Positions 1 through 7,876 of a DNA stretch of 56,379 bases are shown here, one piece after another (the first letter of the stretch is position 1; each line of letters opens with the position of its first letter). The translations under genes and the position numbers were made by a program. Origin of the DNA: an uncultured Clostridia bacterium (GTDB taxonomy: Bacteria > Bacillota > Clostridia > Christensenellales > UBA1242); NCBI GenBank assembly GCA_944377145.1, contig CALWEH010000001.1, forward strand, positions 1-56,379. Reading direction: 5' to 3'. The notes under the pieces are model-generated. The model was not told the DNA's origin. It did not search any database and saw nothing but the letters and a program-made list of their open reading frames with translations.

Positions 1-202
1 TCTCTTTATATTTTGCTATATCTATAGCAATTTGTTGTGTAATAAAAGCGTATGCCATTAACACGCTTGGTGATAAAGTAGCAGACAAATCTTCACCTCT
101 AACAAAAGCAAATATTGCCATTATCAACTTACCTTTATCCTTATCGCTTAATAATTTAAACTTATCCTCATAATTTGAGTATAATACAAAGCTATCTTTC
201 AT
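1..202 (-). CDS. DUF6291-type phage replication-associated protein (partial)
   Basis: The frame is open to the left edge, so only the N-terminal 67 residues are present. They begin MKDSFVLYSNYEDKFKLLS and continue with GKLIMAIFAFVRG. This opening resembles the DUF6291 proteins found near replication modules of Bacillota phages and integrative elements; that match is from memory. The start at 202 is supported by an AAGGGGAAG ribosome binding site a few bases upstream. It is the most promoter-distal gene seen of the leftmost minus-strand group (1-1256). The biochemical role of the family is not established; replisome organiser is the usual guess. Confidence 0.7.
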   Translation of the reverse strand, partial: MKDSFVLYSNYEDKFKLLSDKDKGKLIMAIFAFVRGEDLSATLSPSVLMAYAFITQQIAIDIAKYKE

Positions 203-225
203 TAGTTCTTCCCCTTTTATATGCT

Positions 226-468
226 TTATTTATAATTATTTATATCATATACAGCTACTTTACGATAATTATACATTGGATTCCCTGCTTTAGTGTAAAA
301 TGCTGGTTTAGATTTTCGTACTCGTTCTTTAAAATCAACAACTTGAACATGTAAGTCGTGTTTATCTAAAAATTTCCTTGTAATATCACTTAAAATAAAG
401 TGAACTTTATAATTATATCTACTATCATATGAGGCTTTAAGAGTTAATTCAGGATTTAATTCAGTCAC
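226..468 (-). CDS. Small hypothetical protein of the mobile element
   Basis: This 80-residue soluble protein is rich in Lys, Tyr and Asp, and I do not recognise it. It has no membrane segment, Cys pairs or obvious HTH. A GGAGG ribosome binding site precedes the ATG, and only 23 bases separate it from the DUF6291-type gene, so the two are probably co-transcribed. Its position beside a phage-type gene and inside the tRNA-Leu element suggests an accessory mobile-element protein. No function can be assigned. Confidence 0.7.
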   Translation of the reverse strand: MTELNPELTLKASYDSRYNYKVHFILSDITRKFLDKHDLHVQVVDFKERVRKSKPAFYTKAGNPMYNYRKVAVYDINNYK

Positions 469-514
469 TTTATACCTCCTTTTTATAAATTATTTATTTT
501 TTTTACAAAAACTA

Positions 515-543
515 TTGACAACTTATATTTGATAGGTTATACT
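515..543 (+). promoter_or_regulatory. Consensus promoter for the small RNA at 550
   Basis: TTGACA lies at 515-520 and TATACT at 538-543, separated by exactly 17 bases. The predicted start about 7 bases downstream falls on A550/G551, the first base of the RNA closing stem. No plus-strand reading frame follows, so the promoter appears dedicated to the RNA. Confidence 0.8.
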
Positions 544-549
544 ATATGC

Positions 550-629
550 AGAATTACATTATCCCTTATATATGTAAGGGTAGAAGCCATTTGGCAGGGA
601 CGAAAGGTCCGAATTGTAATTCTTTTTTT
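550..629 (+). ncRNA. Cloverleaf-like small RNA with its own promoter and terminator
   Basis: A perfect 9-bp closing stem (550-558 with 615-623) encloses three hairpins: 563-568/575-580 (CCCTTA/TAAGGG), 586-588/593-595 (GCC/GGC with loop ATTT) and 598-601/607-610 (GGAC/GTCC with loop GAAAG). A run of seven T (623-629) directly follows the closing stem, as in an intrinsic terminator. With the promoter at 515-543 this makes a complete transcription unit of about 80 nt, encoded opposite to the flanking genes. It does not match a tRNA, because it has no T-loop, anticodon or CCA. I recognise no Rfam family. Confidence 0.7.
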
Positions 630-633
630 ATGC

Positions 634-972
634 CTATTTTTTATTATTTTTATCGTATCTTTCTTTTAAATGTTTAGGCATATTTAATTTTTTATTATGT
701 ACTTCAAACAATCTTTTAGGGTGTTTTCGTGGACGTTTTAAATACATTACCTTTTTATCTGTTATATCAGGATTAGGAAATATTTGTTCAAACTCTTTCT
801 TATATGAATGTGTTGCCTCTCTATGAACAAACCCCTCTTCAAATTTTTGTGTTTGCTTATTTTTAACCAATTCTTCATCGATAACAAGTGTTGTTCGTTT
901 TTTACCAATCTTTAATCTTGCCCAAAATGGAAATTCTTTAGGGAATTCATTTTTTTTATACTTCTTACCCAA
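634..972 (-). CDS. Small basic hypothetical protein of the mobile element
   Basis: This is a 112-residue, strongly basic protein that starts MGKKYKKNEFPKEFPFWARL and carries repeated Lys/Arg clusters, including RPRKHPKR near residues 85-92. The composition suggests nucleic-acid binding, but no named domain is visible. A ribosome binding site (GAGAGG) precedes the start. It ends just past the terminator of the small RNA on the opposite strand, so the RNA could be antisense to its 3' UTR. It lies 11 bases downstream of the 90-residue gene and is probably co-transcribed with it. Function unknown. Confidence 0.7.
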   Translation of the reverse strand: MGKKYKKNEFPKEFPFWARLKIGKKRTTLVIDEELVKNKQTQKFEEGFVHREATHSYKKEFEQIFPNPDITDKKVMYLKRPRKHPKRLFEVHNKKLNMPKHLKERYDKNNKK

Positions 973-983
973 TGTAAACCTCT

Positions 984-1256
984 CTATTTCTTTTTTGAAT
1001 ATGTACTTTTAAAATTTTTAAACTGTTGATTTGTCTTTTTATTTGATGCTAAGTTTCTAGATTTTACTACTAGCCCTTTTGGAGTTACCTCAACTTTTTG
1101 AATTGTGTAACTTTTAGAATTAACTTTTATTAAATCTGCATCCATAAATGGATTATTTGTTGCCTTGCTATTTTTTGCTTTTACTGTTGTTTTTCTAGGA
1201 CTTTTTTTAACACAAGTTACAGCTCGCCCATTAGCTTTTTTTGTTTGTTTATTCAT
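984..1256 (-). CDS. Small basic hypothetical protein of the mobile element
   Basis: This 90-residue protein is very rich in Lys, Asn, Ser and Thr (net strongly positive), with no membrane segment and no recognisable fold. A GGAGGAT ribosome binding site precedes the ATG. It is the first gene of a two-gene minus-strand unit with the 112-residue basic protein. The highly basic composition fits DNA or RNA binding, but this is only an inference from composition. Confidence 0.65.
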   Translation of the reverse strand: MNKQTKKANGRAVTCVKKSPRKTTVKAKNSKATNNPFMDADLIKVNSKSYTIQKVEVTPKGLVVKSRNLASNKKTNQQFKNFKSTYSKKK

Positions 1257-1307
1257 ATAAATTTATCCTCCTACTGTTTTATTAATAACCTTATTAAAGG
1301 TCTGGTA

Positions 1308-1396
1308 TGACGTTTAGGCAAAATCTATAAAAGGGGTCATTATAAAAATCCTAAACATCATTGGTGGTAAGTAGTTTTTTACTTGTCCTTACCATC
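1308..1396. repeat. Two nested inverted repeats in an intergenic region
   Basis: TGACGTTTAGG (1308-1318) faces CCTAAACATCA (1350-1360), an 11-bp inverted repeat with one wobble and a 31-bp loop. Immediately right, GGTAAG (1366-1371) faces CTTACC (1388-1393). Neither is followed by a clear T-run on either strand, so they are not typical terminators. They sit between the end of the surface-protein operon and the start of the 984-1256 gene. They could be a regulatory RNA, a processing site or a protein-binding site. Confidence 0.5.
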
Positions 1397-1415
1397 GCAA
1401 GTTTATATATATAAA

Positions 1416-2918
1416 TTATTCAGATTCAGCTATATAAATTAAACTCATTGTATCTGTCTCAAAATTGTATTCTAAATCGAATATATCATTTAAATATATA
1501 ATACATACTCCTTCTTCTTCGCATATATCTAATATTCCTTCCCTGGTTTGATATAGCAATTTATCCGTTTTTGTTAAAATATCGATATAATATAAATAAT
1601 CAACTCCGTTATAACTTCCCACAGCTAACAAATTTCCATTACTAATTTTAAATACTTTAGATAAATGTTTATAAGAGCTTGAAGAAGATATTGATAATTT
1701 AATTAACTCTTCATCTTCAATACTAAAAATATAACTATTTAAATAATGCCTATTCATTGTTACATTCTCATTAGGATATATAAAAACATCTCCTGTATCT
1801 AATACTAAAACCTCTGCATTTATTACACTCCCTATTGAATTCATAGAATAGGTAGAAATATTTAAATAATATATATTTCCTGAAGATGTATTATGCTTAT
1901 ACATTAAATAATTTCCATTATTCAATTTTATTGGAATACACGAAGCTATATTATCTGAACAAGGTATTGTCAAATCATTATTGATACTATCTAATATTAA
2001 TAACCCTGAAGTAGAATAAAATATTATATCGTCATTTTCTGTTGTTAAATATTTTAAATTTGTATAAGCAACATCTGAAATATTAACAAATGAACTATCA
2101 GTTACAACAAAACGATAGGTTCCTTTACCAGAACTAGAAAACAATAAATCTCCGTTAGGATATGTATATATAACTGATGTAAATCCAAAATCATTTATTT
2201 CACTTAATTCAAAAGTTTCATAATTTAATAAATAAAGAGAAGAACTAGCATTTCTAGATAATAAATAGTTTCCATTTATTAACTCGTAACGAGATGAAAA
2301 GCTTGTTTTAGATATTTCTATAAAACTTTGCGTATCAGCTTTATATCCTAATAGCCCTGAGGTTCCATTTATTAAATAATTATTATTTTTTAACTTATTA
2401 AAATAAAAATTATTGCCTTGTGTATATACTTTCTCCACTTCCCCTGTAGATATATTTAAACTATATATACCACTATTAGATTTTGAAGATGATATTAAGC
2501 AAGTTGTATCATCTATTTCACAATAAACATTCCATGAACTATAGTCTAACTCTCTTTCCAATGTTTGTTCTGTGTCAGCTATATAAAATAGTATTTTTGT
2601 ATCTATGCTGGAAGATATTATCATGTTTTGATTAGATAAAACTTTAACATATAAATCTCCTCCTAAAAAAGTATTAGGTAATGCTATTTTGTATATGTGT
2701 TTAAATTCATCTGGAGTTATAGGTTTTACTTCATCAGGGTTATCAGATCCTTCTTCTGGTGAAGAAGGAATACTAACATTAAGATTGTTATCATCTTTTA
2801 ATATATTATTTAATTTGGTCCTAAAAGAAGGAATGGTGTAATAGCAAGCAGTTCCAACCGCTCCAACTCCTACAACAGTACATAATGTACCCGTTAATAT
2901 TTTAGAAAAATTATTCAT
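1416..2918 (-). CDS. Membrane-anchored extracellular protein, beta-propeller-like
   Basis: The protein has about 500 residues. An N-terminal hydrophobic segment near residues 5-30 acts as signal anchor. A Pro/Glu/Asp-rich linker (about 45-70) is followed by a long Ser/Asn/Tyr-rich region with irregular repeats of the type LxNGNYLxS, as in extracellular WD/propeller-like surface proteins. I chose the second ATG at 2918 because an AAAGGAG site lies at the right distance from it. The start overlaps the stop of the upstream gene by 8 bases, indicating translational coupling. It is the last gene of the 1416-7465 operon. Function unknown; display on the cell surface is inferred. Confidence 0.7.
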   Translation of the reverse strand: MNNFSKILTGTLCTVVGVGAVGTACYYTIPSFRTKLNNILKDDNNLNVSIPSSPEEGSDNPDEVKPITPDEFKHIYKIALPNTFLGGDLYVKVLSNQNMIISSSIDTKILFYIADTEQTLERELDYSSWNVYCEIDDTTCLISSSKSNSGIYSLNISTGEVEKVYTQGNNFYFNKLKNNNYLINGTSGLLGYKADTQSFIEISKTSFSSRYELINGNYLLSRNASSSLYLLNYETFELSEINDFGFTSVIYTYPNGDLLFSSSGKGTYRFVVTDSSFVNISDVAYTNLKYLTTENDDIIFYSTSGLLILDSINNDLTIPCSDNIASCIPIKLNNGNYLMYKHNTSSGNIYYLNISTYSMNSIGSVINAEVLVLDTGDVFIYPNENVTMNRHYLNSYIFSIEDEELIKLSISSSSSYKHLSKVFKISNGNLLAVGSYNGVDYLYYIDILTKTDKLLYQTREGILDICEEEGVCIIYLNDIFDLEYNFETDTMSLIYIAESE

Positions 2919-3639
2919 TAACATCTCCTTTTAAAGCAATATAAATATTATCTACAATTTCACAAGTTAAAGTGTTGTTCAATACAACTTCATAACTTCC
3001 ATTGTCAAATGTTCCAGAAAGACTATTTGATGTTATAGCTGTATTAATTAAATTACCCATACTATCTACTGTCTGTTTAACATTTGAACGAACAATAAAA
3101 TCATATATATACAAGCTTTCTTCTGTGAATATAAAAACTGAATTAGTGTAAACAGCTTGTCTATTTGAATTAACAGGATTAAAGTTTAAATATATCAAAG
3201 CATCTTTAACCTCTAATTCAAAACAGCTAGAATAATTGTCTGTTGTAATATCAAAATCATATTCTGTAAATTGTATAACACCAGATAAATTAATATCATC
3301 TACTCTTAAAAATTCATATAAAGAGGTAAAAGCTGTATTAGATGACATAGTGAGTATATACATACAATCATTATCAATTAAATTATCGTTATCATATATT
3401 TTAGAAGAATGAGCTAAAATTTTAATATTTTCTTCTTCATAAATAGCAAAAACTGAATCAAATATAGGCAAATTTTTACGATTATATTTAAGATAAAAAT
3501 CCTCCGTTAAATTATTAATAATTTCAATATCAGTTAATGGAGTGGTATCTTTATCTTCTTTTTTAGAGTAAATAATTATATTGACAATTGTTAAAACTAT
3601 AACTAAAGAGATACATATATAATAAATTAATTTCTTCAT
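2911..3639 (-). CDS. Single-pass membrane protein with extracellular domain
   Basis: This 242-residue protein has one transmembrane segment at about residues 4-23 (LIYYICISLVIVLTIVNIII), short positive flanks, and a soluble C-terminal part rich in Asp, Asn and Thr that is predicted to be outside. I chose the start at 3639 because GGAGG lies just upstream and because this ATG overlaps the stop codon of the 3636-5606 gene as ATGA, a classic coupling arrangement. No family is recognised. The tight overlaps on both sides suggest it works in a complex with the neighbouring surface proteins. Confidence 0.75.
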   Translation of the reverse strand: MKKLIYYICISLVIVLTIVNIIIYSKKEDKDTTPLTDIEIINNLTEDFYLKYNRKNLPIFDSVFAIYEEENIKILAHSSKIYDNDNLIDNDCMYILTMSSNTAFTSLYEFLRVDDINLSGVIQFTEYDFDITTDNYSSCFELEVKDALIYLNFNPVNSNRQAVYTNSVFIFTEESLYIYDFIVRSNVKQTVDSMGNLINTAITSNSLSGTFDNGSYEVVLNNTLTCEIVDNIYIALKGDVNE

Positions 3640-5606
3640 AATACCTCCTTTATATAAACATGTAAATCTTGTGCTCCTATTGTAACAATGCAATTATTAT
3701 CTGAATCCAGCTGATATATATTGCCTTTAGCATCTACTATTGAATATTTAACCACACCCTCTTTTAGTGTAAATAAAGATGGATTTATATTAAATACCTT
3801 TAAATAATATAACCCCTCAATTGTTGCGGTTTCTCCATCATCACTAACAGATAGTGATTCATCAAATACAACATTACCATTGCTATGTATAATTAAATTA
3901 TGTTTTAAACGATCATAATACATATTTAATGTTAAATTACTGTTATCACTTAACATTATTGTTTCAACATTATTTTCAGCTCCTGAGATAATTGCATGAG
4001 AAAATTCTATCCCTCCTTCTACTTCAATATTTAATATATTTGAAATATCATATACTGATATTTCTGTATTTAATTTTCCATACAAGCTAACTATTTTGTT
4101 AGAAGCATACGAGCCTGATGTATTTTGAACAAAAGCTGTCACATTATATGAAATATATTCTTCAGATTTACCCCATATAGCATATAGGACAATGTCATTG
4201 GTAGATAAATTATTTAAATTATATAAATCCTTTGTCATTATACCATCGTAATATTGTTCCTTACCATCAGGAGTTAATGCCCATCCTAAAAATACATAAC
4301 CAAGCTTTTCATATCCGCAATAATTTAAACCTTTATTTTGTCCATAAGTATGCAATGAATTTAAAGTATATCCACTAGTTGCACCATTACCGTTATATAT
4401 AATGTTATATGTTGTTTCTTCAACAGTTTTAATAGTGAATGTTATATTAGCTCCATTTTCAAAATTGGTTAAATAATAAATATCATTATCAAATTCACAT
4501 TCGCAATTAAAAGCTTGAACACCATCTAAAATATAGGTTGTCATTTTTGTTCCATCAAAAGCTTTAAATCCTTCATACGATATATTGTACAATTCAACAT
4601 TATATTCGTAAGCAACTTCTTCCTGATAATAATTAAGATTCTTAATTTCGTTATTATTAACTTTTAAATCAAATGATAAATCCTCAACAATAACACCATT
4701 ATTATCAAAATTAATAACTAAATATCTATCTGTATTAATTTCATCTTTTAAAGATTGATGTAATGACACTGTATCTTTAATTATATAATCGTTAGTTACT
4801 GTTTCATTATTTAATTTCCAACAATAAACACGATCATCTTGAGTTGTTGGTAAATTTATAGTTGACCCTTTTTTATATACTTGTTTTAAATACAACTCAT
4901 CATCTATATAATAACTAATTATTGCATATTCACTTATATCTCCATTTCCAAAAGAAATGTCATTTGAATATGAATAACCTTTATTATCTATAGTAACTTC
5001 AAATACATTTTTATTAAAATAATAATTCCAATATTTTACAGCTTCAGAACCACCACTTGTAGTTACACTTAAATATGTAGAATTTGTATAAAAAGCAAAG
5101 CGTAAAGTTAAAGTATCAGTTTCTAATTCATTAAAATCTTCATCTAAAAATGTATATGTATATTTAGCTATAACATAATCTTCTGTAATCTCAACATAAT
5201 TACAAGGAAGTTCGTTTATATAAACGCCATATACAGCATTTTCATCTAATACCATATCTAAAACTTCATCACTTGTAATTTTAGCAGAATAAACATCACC
5301 CTCTTCCTGAGTAAGCACTAAATTTTTAAAAGAATAAGATACAATATCTGTAATAACAACTTCATTTGGATTGTAAATACTTACTAATTGCCCATATATT
5401 CCTCCTGATGCTGAATAATAAAAATTTAGTTGAACACCACAATAAGCTGTGAACGCAATAAAAGCTACAATTAAAAATGTAAATATAAATATTCTACCAT
5501 TCTTATATTTAAGACATAATATAAAAATCAATATTACTGCTATTATTACAACAATTTTCCATATATTTTCACTTAACTTTGAAAAAATACCTAATAAATT
5601 AAGCAT
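3636..5606 (-). CDS. Two-span membrane protein with InlB B-repeat (Flg_new) domain
   Basis: The 656-residue protein opens with two membrane segments (about 13-32 and 36-56). A large extracellular region follows. Around residues 405-480 lies a sequence with the signature of the Listeria-Bacteroides repeat (PF09479-like): YNIIYNGNGA, then YVFLGWA, then VLYAIWG. This domain is typical of internalin-like surface proteins. GAGGTG precedes the ATG, which overlaps the upstream gene by 16 bases. It is the largest member of the element's surface-protein operon. Adhesion or host/cell contact is a plausible role but is only inferred. Confidence 0.75.
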   Translation of the reverse strand: MLNLLGIFSKLSENIWKIVVIIAVILIFILCLKYKNGRIFIFTFLIVAFIAFTAYCGVQLNFYYSASGGIYGQLVSIYNPNEVVITDIVSYSFKNLVLTQEEGDVYSAKITSDEVLDMVLDENAVYGVYINELPCNYVEITEDYVIAKYTYTFLDEDFNELETDTLTLRFAFYTNSTYLSVTTSGGSEAVKYWNYYFNKNVFEVTIDNKGYSYSNDISFGNGDISEYAIISYYIDDELYLKQVYKKGSTINLPTTQDDRVYCWKLNNETVTNDYIIKDTVSLHQSLKDEINTDRYLVINFDNNGVIVEDLSFDLKVNNNEIKNLNYYQEEVAYEYNVELYNISYEGFKAFDGTKMTTYILDGVQAFNCECEFDNDIYYLTNFENGANITFTIKTVEETTYNIIYNGNGATSGYTLNSLHTYGQNKGLNYCGYEKLGYVFLGWALTPDGKEQYYDGIMTKDLYNLNNLSTNDIVLYAIWGKSEEYISYNVTAFVQNTSGSYASNKIVSLYGKLNTEISVYDISNILNIEVEGGIEFSHAIISGAENNVETIMLSDNSNLTLNMYYDRLKHNLIIHSNGNVVFDESLSVSDDGETATIEGLYYLKVFNINPSLFTLKEGVVKYSIVDAKGNIYQLDSDNNCIVTIGAQDLHVYIKEVL

Positions 5607-6847
5607 AATTCACCTCCAGACAGATAATCTGTAACTACTTCATTATTAGACATAGTGCAACATTTATATAACATAAAATTATCTAATCCAGAATCAGCTG
5701 TAAATCCTACAAAAGTATAACCTAATTCATTTAATAAATCTAAATCAATAATGACGCTTAATTTTATTAAATTTTTATATTTTTCATAATAATTTAAAAA
5801 TGATTCTTTAAGTTTTAAAGCTATATTATTCCCTTCTACAGTAACAAAATCAAAAGAACTTATATTACAATCAATAATGGTCTTTCCAATAAAATAATCT
5901 TCTCCTGAGTTATCTCCATTTAAATTAAAATTTTGATTACCTAAAATAGATCCAAACATACTATCTTGTGAACGAGATAGTCCATATTCATGCGTTTTAA
6001 CCCTAATTGAATAATATGACTTAATATCACCTGAAATTTTTAAAACATCTTCAAAATCAGTTTTATTTTCATTATATACTCCTGTTTCTTCATCATAAGC
6101 ATAATAATTAAATAAATTTCCAAACTCAAATACAATATTTTGGTTAGCTCCTAAATCAGCAGTTTTTACGCTCTCATAAAGAAGTTTTGCAAAATAATTA
6201 ACATCATAAACATAATATTTATTATGCCATTTATCTGCAACCCAAATATTATGATATACACACTCTGTACCAAAATATGTATTTTCATTTTGAGGAGTAT
6301 CTAAACCTTTAAATTGCATTAAGTAAATATCTTCTCCAATATCAATTTTAAAATATGACTGTGAATTTAATGGATTAGTAGATTTTAAATAAGTGTCATC
6401 TATTGACATATAATTATACACGCTTGTATTAACTGTTGGCATATATGAATTTTGACAATTATAATATTTATCTTTCCAACCAAGAGCTCCTTCTGACTCA
6501 ATTTTATCACTAACAAATAAATCATTATGAGCTAGTTCAATTCCAACAGAACCTGTTTTAGCTATAAACTGCAAACCTTGGCTAAATACATTAACTTTTG
6601 TTTCATCAACAAAATAATTAAACTTTATTTCAAAAGCTTCATATCCGCTATTATCAACATTTTTAAAATATTCAATTTCAATAATATCTTTACTTGTTCC
6701 ATCTGCTAAAGTTAAAGCTCCAACTTCAAATGTTTTAGACACAACTTTTTCTCCACCTACAAGTAAAATATAGAGGTACCATATATCCACAGCTAACGCT
6801 ATAAGAGTTAATATGGCTGACACTATAATAGATATTTTTTTTAACAT
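5591..6847 (-). CDS. Single-pass membrane protein with large extracellular domain
   Basis: This 418-residue protein has an N-terminal membrane segment at about residues 5-30 (IIVSAILTLIALAVDIWYLY). The remainder is polar and Tyr/Asn-rich, with only a few Cys, and is predicted extracellular. AGGAGAT precedes the ATG. It overlaps the downstream gene start by 16 bases and follows the 37-residue membrane peptide gene by 9 bases. No domain is recognised. Its placement suggests a subunit of the same envelope complex as its neighbours. Confidence 0.7.
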   Translation of the reverse strand: MLKKISIIVSAILTLIALAVDIWYLYILLVGGEKVVSKTFEVGALTLADGTSKDIIEIEYFKNVDNSGYEAFEIKFNYFVDETKVNVFSQGLQFIAKTGSVGIELAHNDLFVSDKIESEGALGWKDKYYNCQNSYMPTVNTSVYNYMSIDDTYLKSTNPLNSQSYFKIDIGEDIYLMQFKGLDTPQNENTYFGTECVYHNIWVADKWHNKYYVYDVNYFAKLLYESVKTADLGANQNIVFEFGNLFNYYAYDEETGVYNENKTDFEDVLKISGDIKSYYSIRVKTHEYGLSRSQDSMFGSILGNQNFNLNGDNSGEDYFIGKTIIDCNISSFDFVTVEGNNIALKLKESFLNYYEKYKNLIKLSVIIDLDLLNELGYTFVGFTADSGLDNFMLYKCCTMSNNEVVTDYLSGGELCLIY

Positions 6848-6856
6848 ATATATCTC

Positions 6857-6970
6857 CTAAAAAATTCCTTTGTAGCCTATTAAATCACAAATCCATAATA
6901 TAGCTCTTGCAATATCATAAGAAAATATCACAAAAATAATTGATTTAATTAAGCCCCATATTAACTTCAT
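6857..6970 (-). CDS. 37-residue membrane microprotein
   Basis: A short frame encodes 37 residues starting MKLIWGLIKSIIFVIF and ending IGYKGIF, essentially one membrane helix. A GGGAG ribosome binding site lies inside the end of the upstream gene. The start codon follows that gene's TAG by a single base, and the stop precedes the next start by 9 bases. This spacing makes it a convincing operon member. A role as a small stabilising subunit of a membrane complex is an inference. Confidence 0.65.
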   Translation of the reverse strand: MKLIWGLIKSIIFVIFSYDIARAILWICDLIGYKGIF

Positions 6971-6971
6971 A

Positions 6972-7169
6972 CTATAACTCCCAACTAATTACAGCAGTTT
7001 CAGATTCAATTTCATTTGTATTTTCAGTCTTGTCTGCATTATCAAATTTTTCTTCAAAATATTCAAATATATTTTGATCTTTTTTAGCTTCAGTCCAAGC
7101 ATTAAAGCTAAGACCTACAATAGCAATCAATAATACTACAAAACCAAACCAAGCTAAAACTTTTCCCAT
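6972..7169 (-). CDS. 65-residue single-pass membrane protein
   Basis: Residues about 3-24 (KVLAWFGFVVLLIAIVGLSF) form a membrane span. The remaining 40 residues are highly acidic (Asp/Glu-rich). An AAAGGAGGT ribosome binding site precedes the start. It lies just upstream of the 37-residue membrane peptide and downstream of a Cys-rich protein. It looks somewhat like holins and small phage membrane proteins, but the acidic tail and the linkage to surface proteins do not favour a lysis role. Function unknown. Confidence 0.65.
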   Translation of the reverse strand: MGKVLAWFGFVVLLIAIVGLSFNAWTEAKKDQNIFEYFEEKFDNADKTENTNEIESETAVISWEL

Positions 7170-7219
7170 AAATACCTCCTTTATTTTATTTTTATTACCT
7201 AAACCTTGCTTAACAGTTA

Positions 7220-7465
7220 TTATACTTTTTTTAATTCTTTTCTAACTTTCTTATCTTTTATTGATGAGCTTTTGTTTTTCTTGTTTAGTTCTAATATTAC
7301 TAACTCCTGTGATGGTAATCTTTGTAATGGACATACTCCTCCATTTATCTCATCAAGATAATAATCATTTAAACCATCATCTAGCCCACAAGGAAATTCT
7401 AAATCATTTTTAAAACAAGGACAGTCCCAACAACTCTTAGGCATTTCATCTACATAAACTTTCAT
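7220..7465 (-). CDS. Cys-rich small protein (probable zinc-binding, mobile-element type)
   Basis: The 81-residue protein begins MKVYVDEMPKSCWDCPCF and contains Cys at about 12, 15, 17, 26 and 45, with the motif GGVCPLQ. Small proteins with this opening are common in Bacillota phages and integrative elements, where they are annotated as hypothetical. A C-terminal Lys-rich tail could contact nucleic acid. AAAAGGAG precedes the ATG. As the first gene of the 1416-7465 operon it may have a regulatory role, but no function is known to me. Confidence 0.7.
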   Translation of the reverse strand: MKVYVDEMPKSCWDCPCFKNDLEFPCGLDDGLNDYYLDEINGGVCPLQRLPSQELVILELNKKNKSSSIKDKKVRKELKKV

Positions 7466-7514
7466 AAATATCTCCTTTTATTGAAATAATGTAATAAATT
7501 TAGCAATTAATTTA

Positions 7515-7542
7515 CACTTACTCTATCAAGTGGTATTTTTTT
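7515..7542 (+). repeat. Copy 1 of a 28-bp hairpin repeat
   Basis: This stretch matches 8209-8236 at 27 of 28 bases. The core CACTTA...AAGTG forms a stem followed by T7, the form of a plus-strand terminator, yet no plus-strand gene ends here. Read on the minus strand it encodes a 10-residue frame ending KKYHLIE, starting 3 bases after the stop of the XRE gene at 7554. Confidence 0.6.
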
Positions 7543-7553
7543 ATTTTCATCTC

Positions 7554-7742
7554 CTACCCTGTATCTTTTAATAAATCATCAACTGTGCAATCTAACATTT
7601 GAGCTAGTTTCTTTAACATCAAAGCATTTGGATTTATAATATTTTTTTCATACTTACTTATAGTTGATTGATCCATATTTAATTTAGTTGCTAATACTTT
7701 TTGTGTTATATTTTTACTTTTTCTAACATTCTTTAAATTCAT
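7554..7742 (-). CDS. Small XRE-family HTH regulator
   Basis: The 62-residue protein is a single helix-turn-helix domain. NITQKVLATKLNMDQSTISKYE covers the recognition region (about residues 11-32) and the end DCTVDDLLKD is typical of XRE/Cro regulators. GAGGAAG precedes the ATG. Its perfect promoter (TTGACA at 7802-7797, TATAAT at 7779-7774 on the minus strand) is divergent from that of the 7877 regulator. The pair thus resembles the switch region of a temperate phage or ICE. It probably controls the minus-strand operons to its left. Confidence 0.85.
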   Translation of the reverse strand: MNLKNVRKSKNITQKVLATKLNMDQSTISKYEKNIINPNALMLKKLAQMLDCTVDDLLKDTG

Positions 7743-7770
7743 TTTTTCTTCCTCTGTTATGATTTATACT

Positions 7771-7802
7771 CATATTATATATATCTAAAATATGAATGTC
7801 AA
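7771..7802 (-). promoter_or_regulatory. Promoter and likely operator for the 7554 regulator
   Basis: On the minus strand, TTGACA (7802-7797) and TATAAT (7779-7774) are 17 bases apart. CATATT (7771-7776) and AATATG (7789-7794) form an inverted repeat overlapping the -10 and spacer. That is a suitable operator position for one of the adjacent XRE proteins. Confidence 0.65.
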
Positions 7803-7832
7803 TCATTTTTTATAGTTTTTTTTTAAAAAATA

Positions 7833-7861
7833 TTGTGAAATATGATTTATTCGCCTATAAT
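7833..7861 (+). promoter_or_regulatory. Promoter for the 7877 repressor
   Basis: TTGTGA (7833-7838) is followed after 17 bases by a perfect TATAAT (7856-7861). Transcription would start near 7868, just before the GAGG ribosome binding site at 7868-7871. Confidence 0.65.
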
Positions 7862-7876
7862 TCTATTGAGGTTTAT

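Noticed and set aside
550..629. tRNA or hammerhead ribozyme
   Set aside because: There is no T-loop, anticodon arm or CCA for a tRNA, and no CUGAUGA/GAAA core for a hammerhead on either strand.
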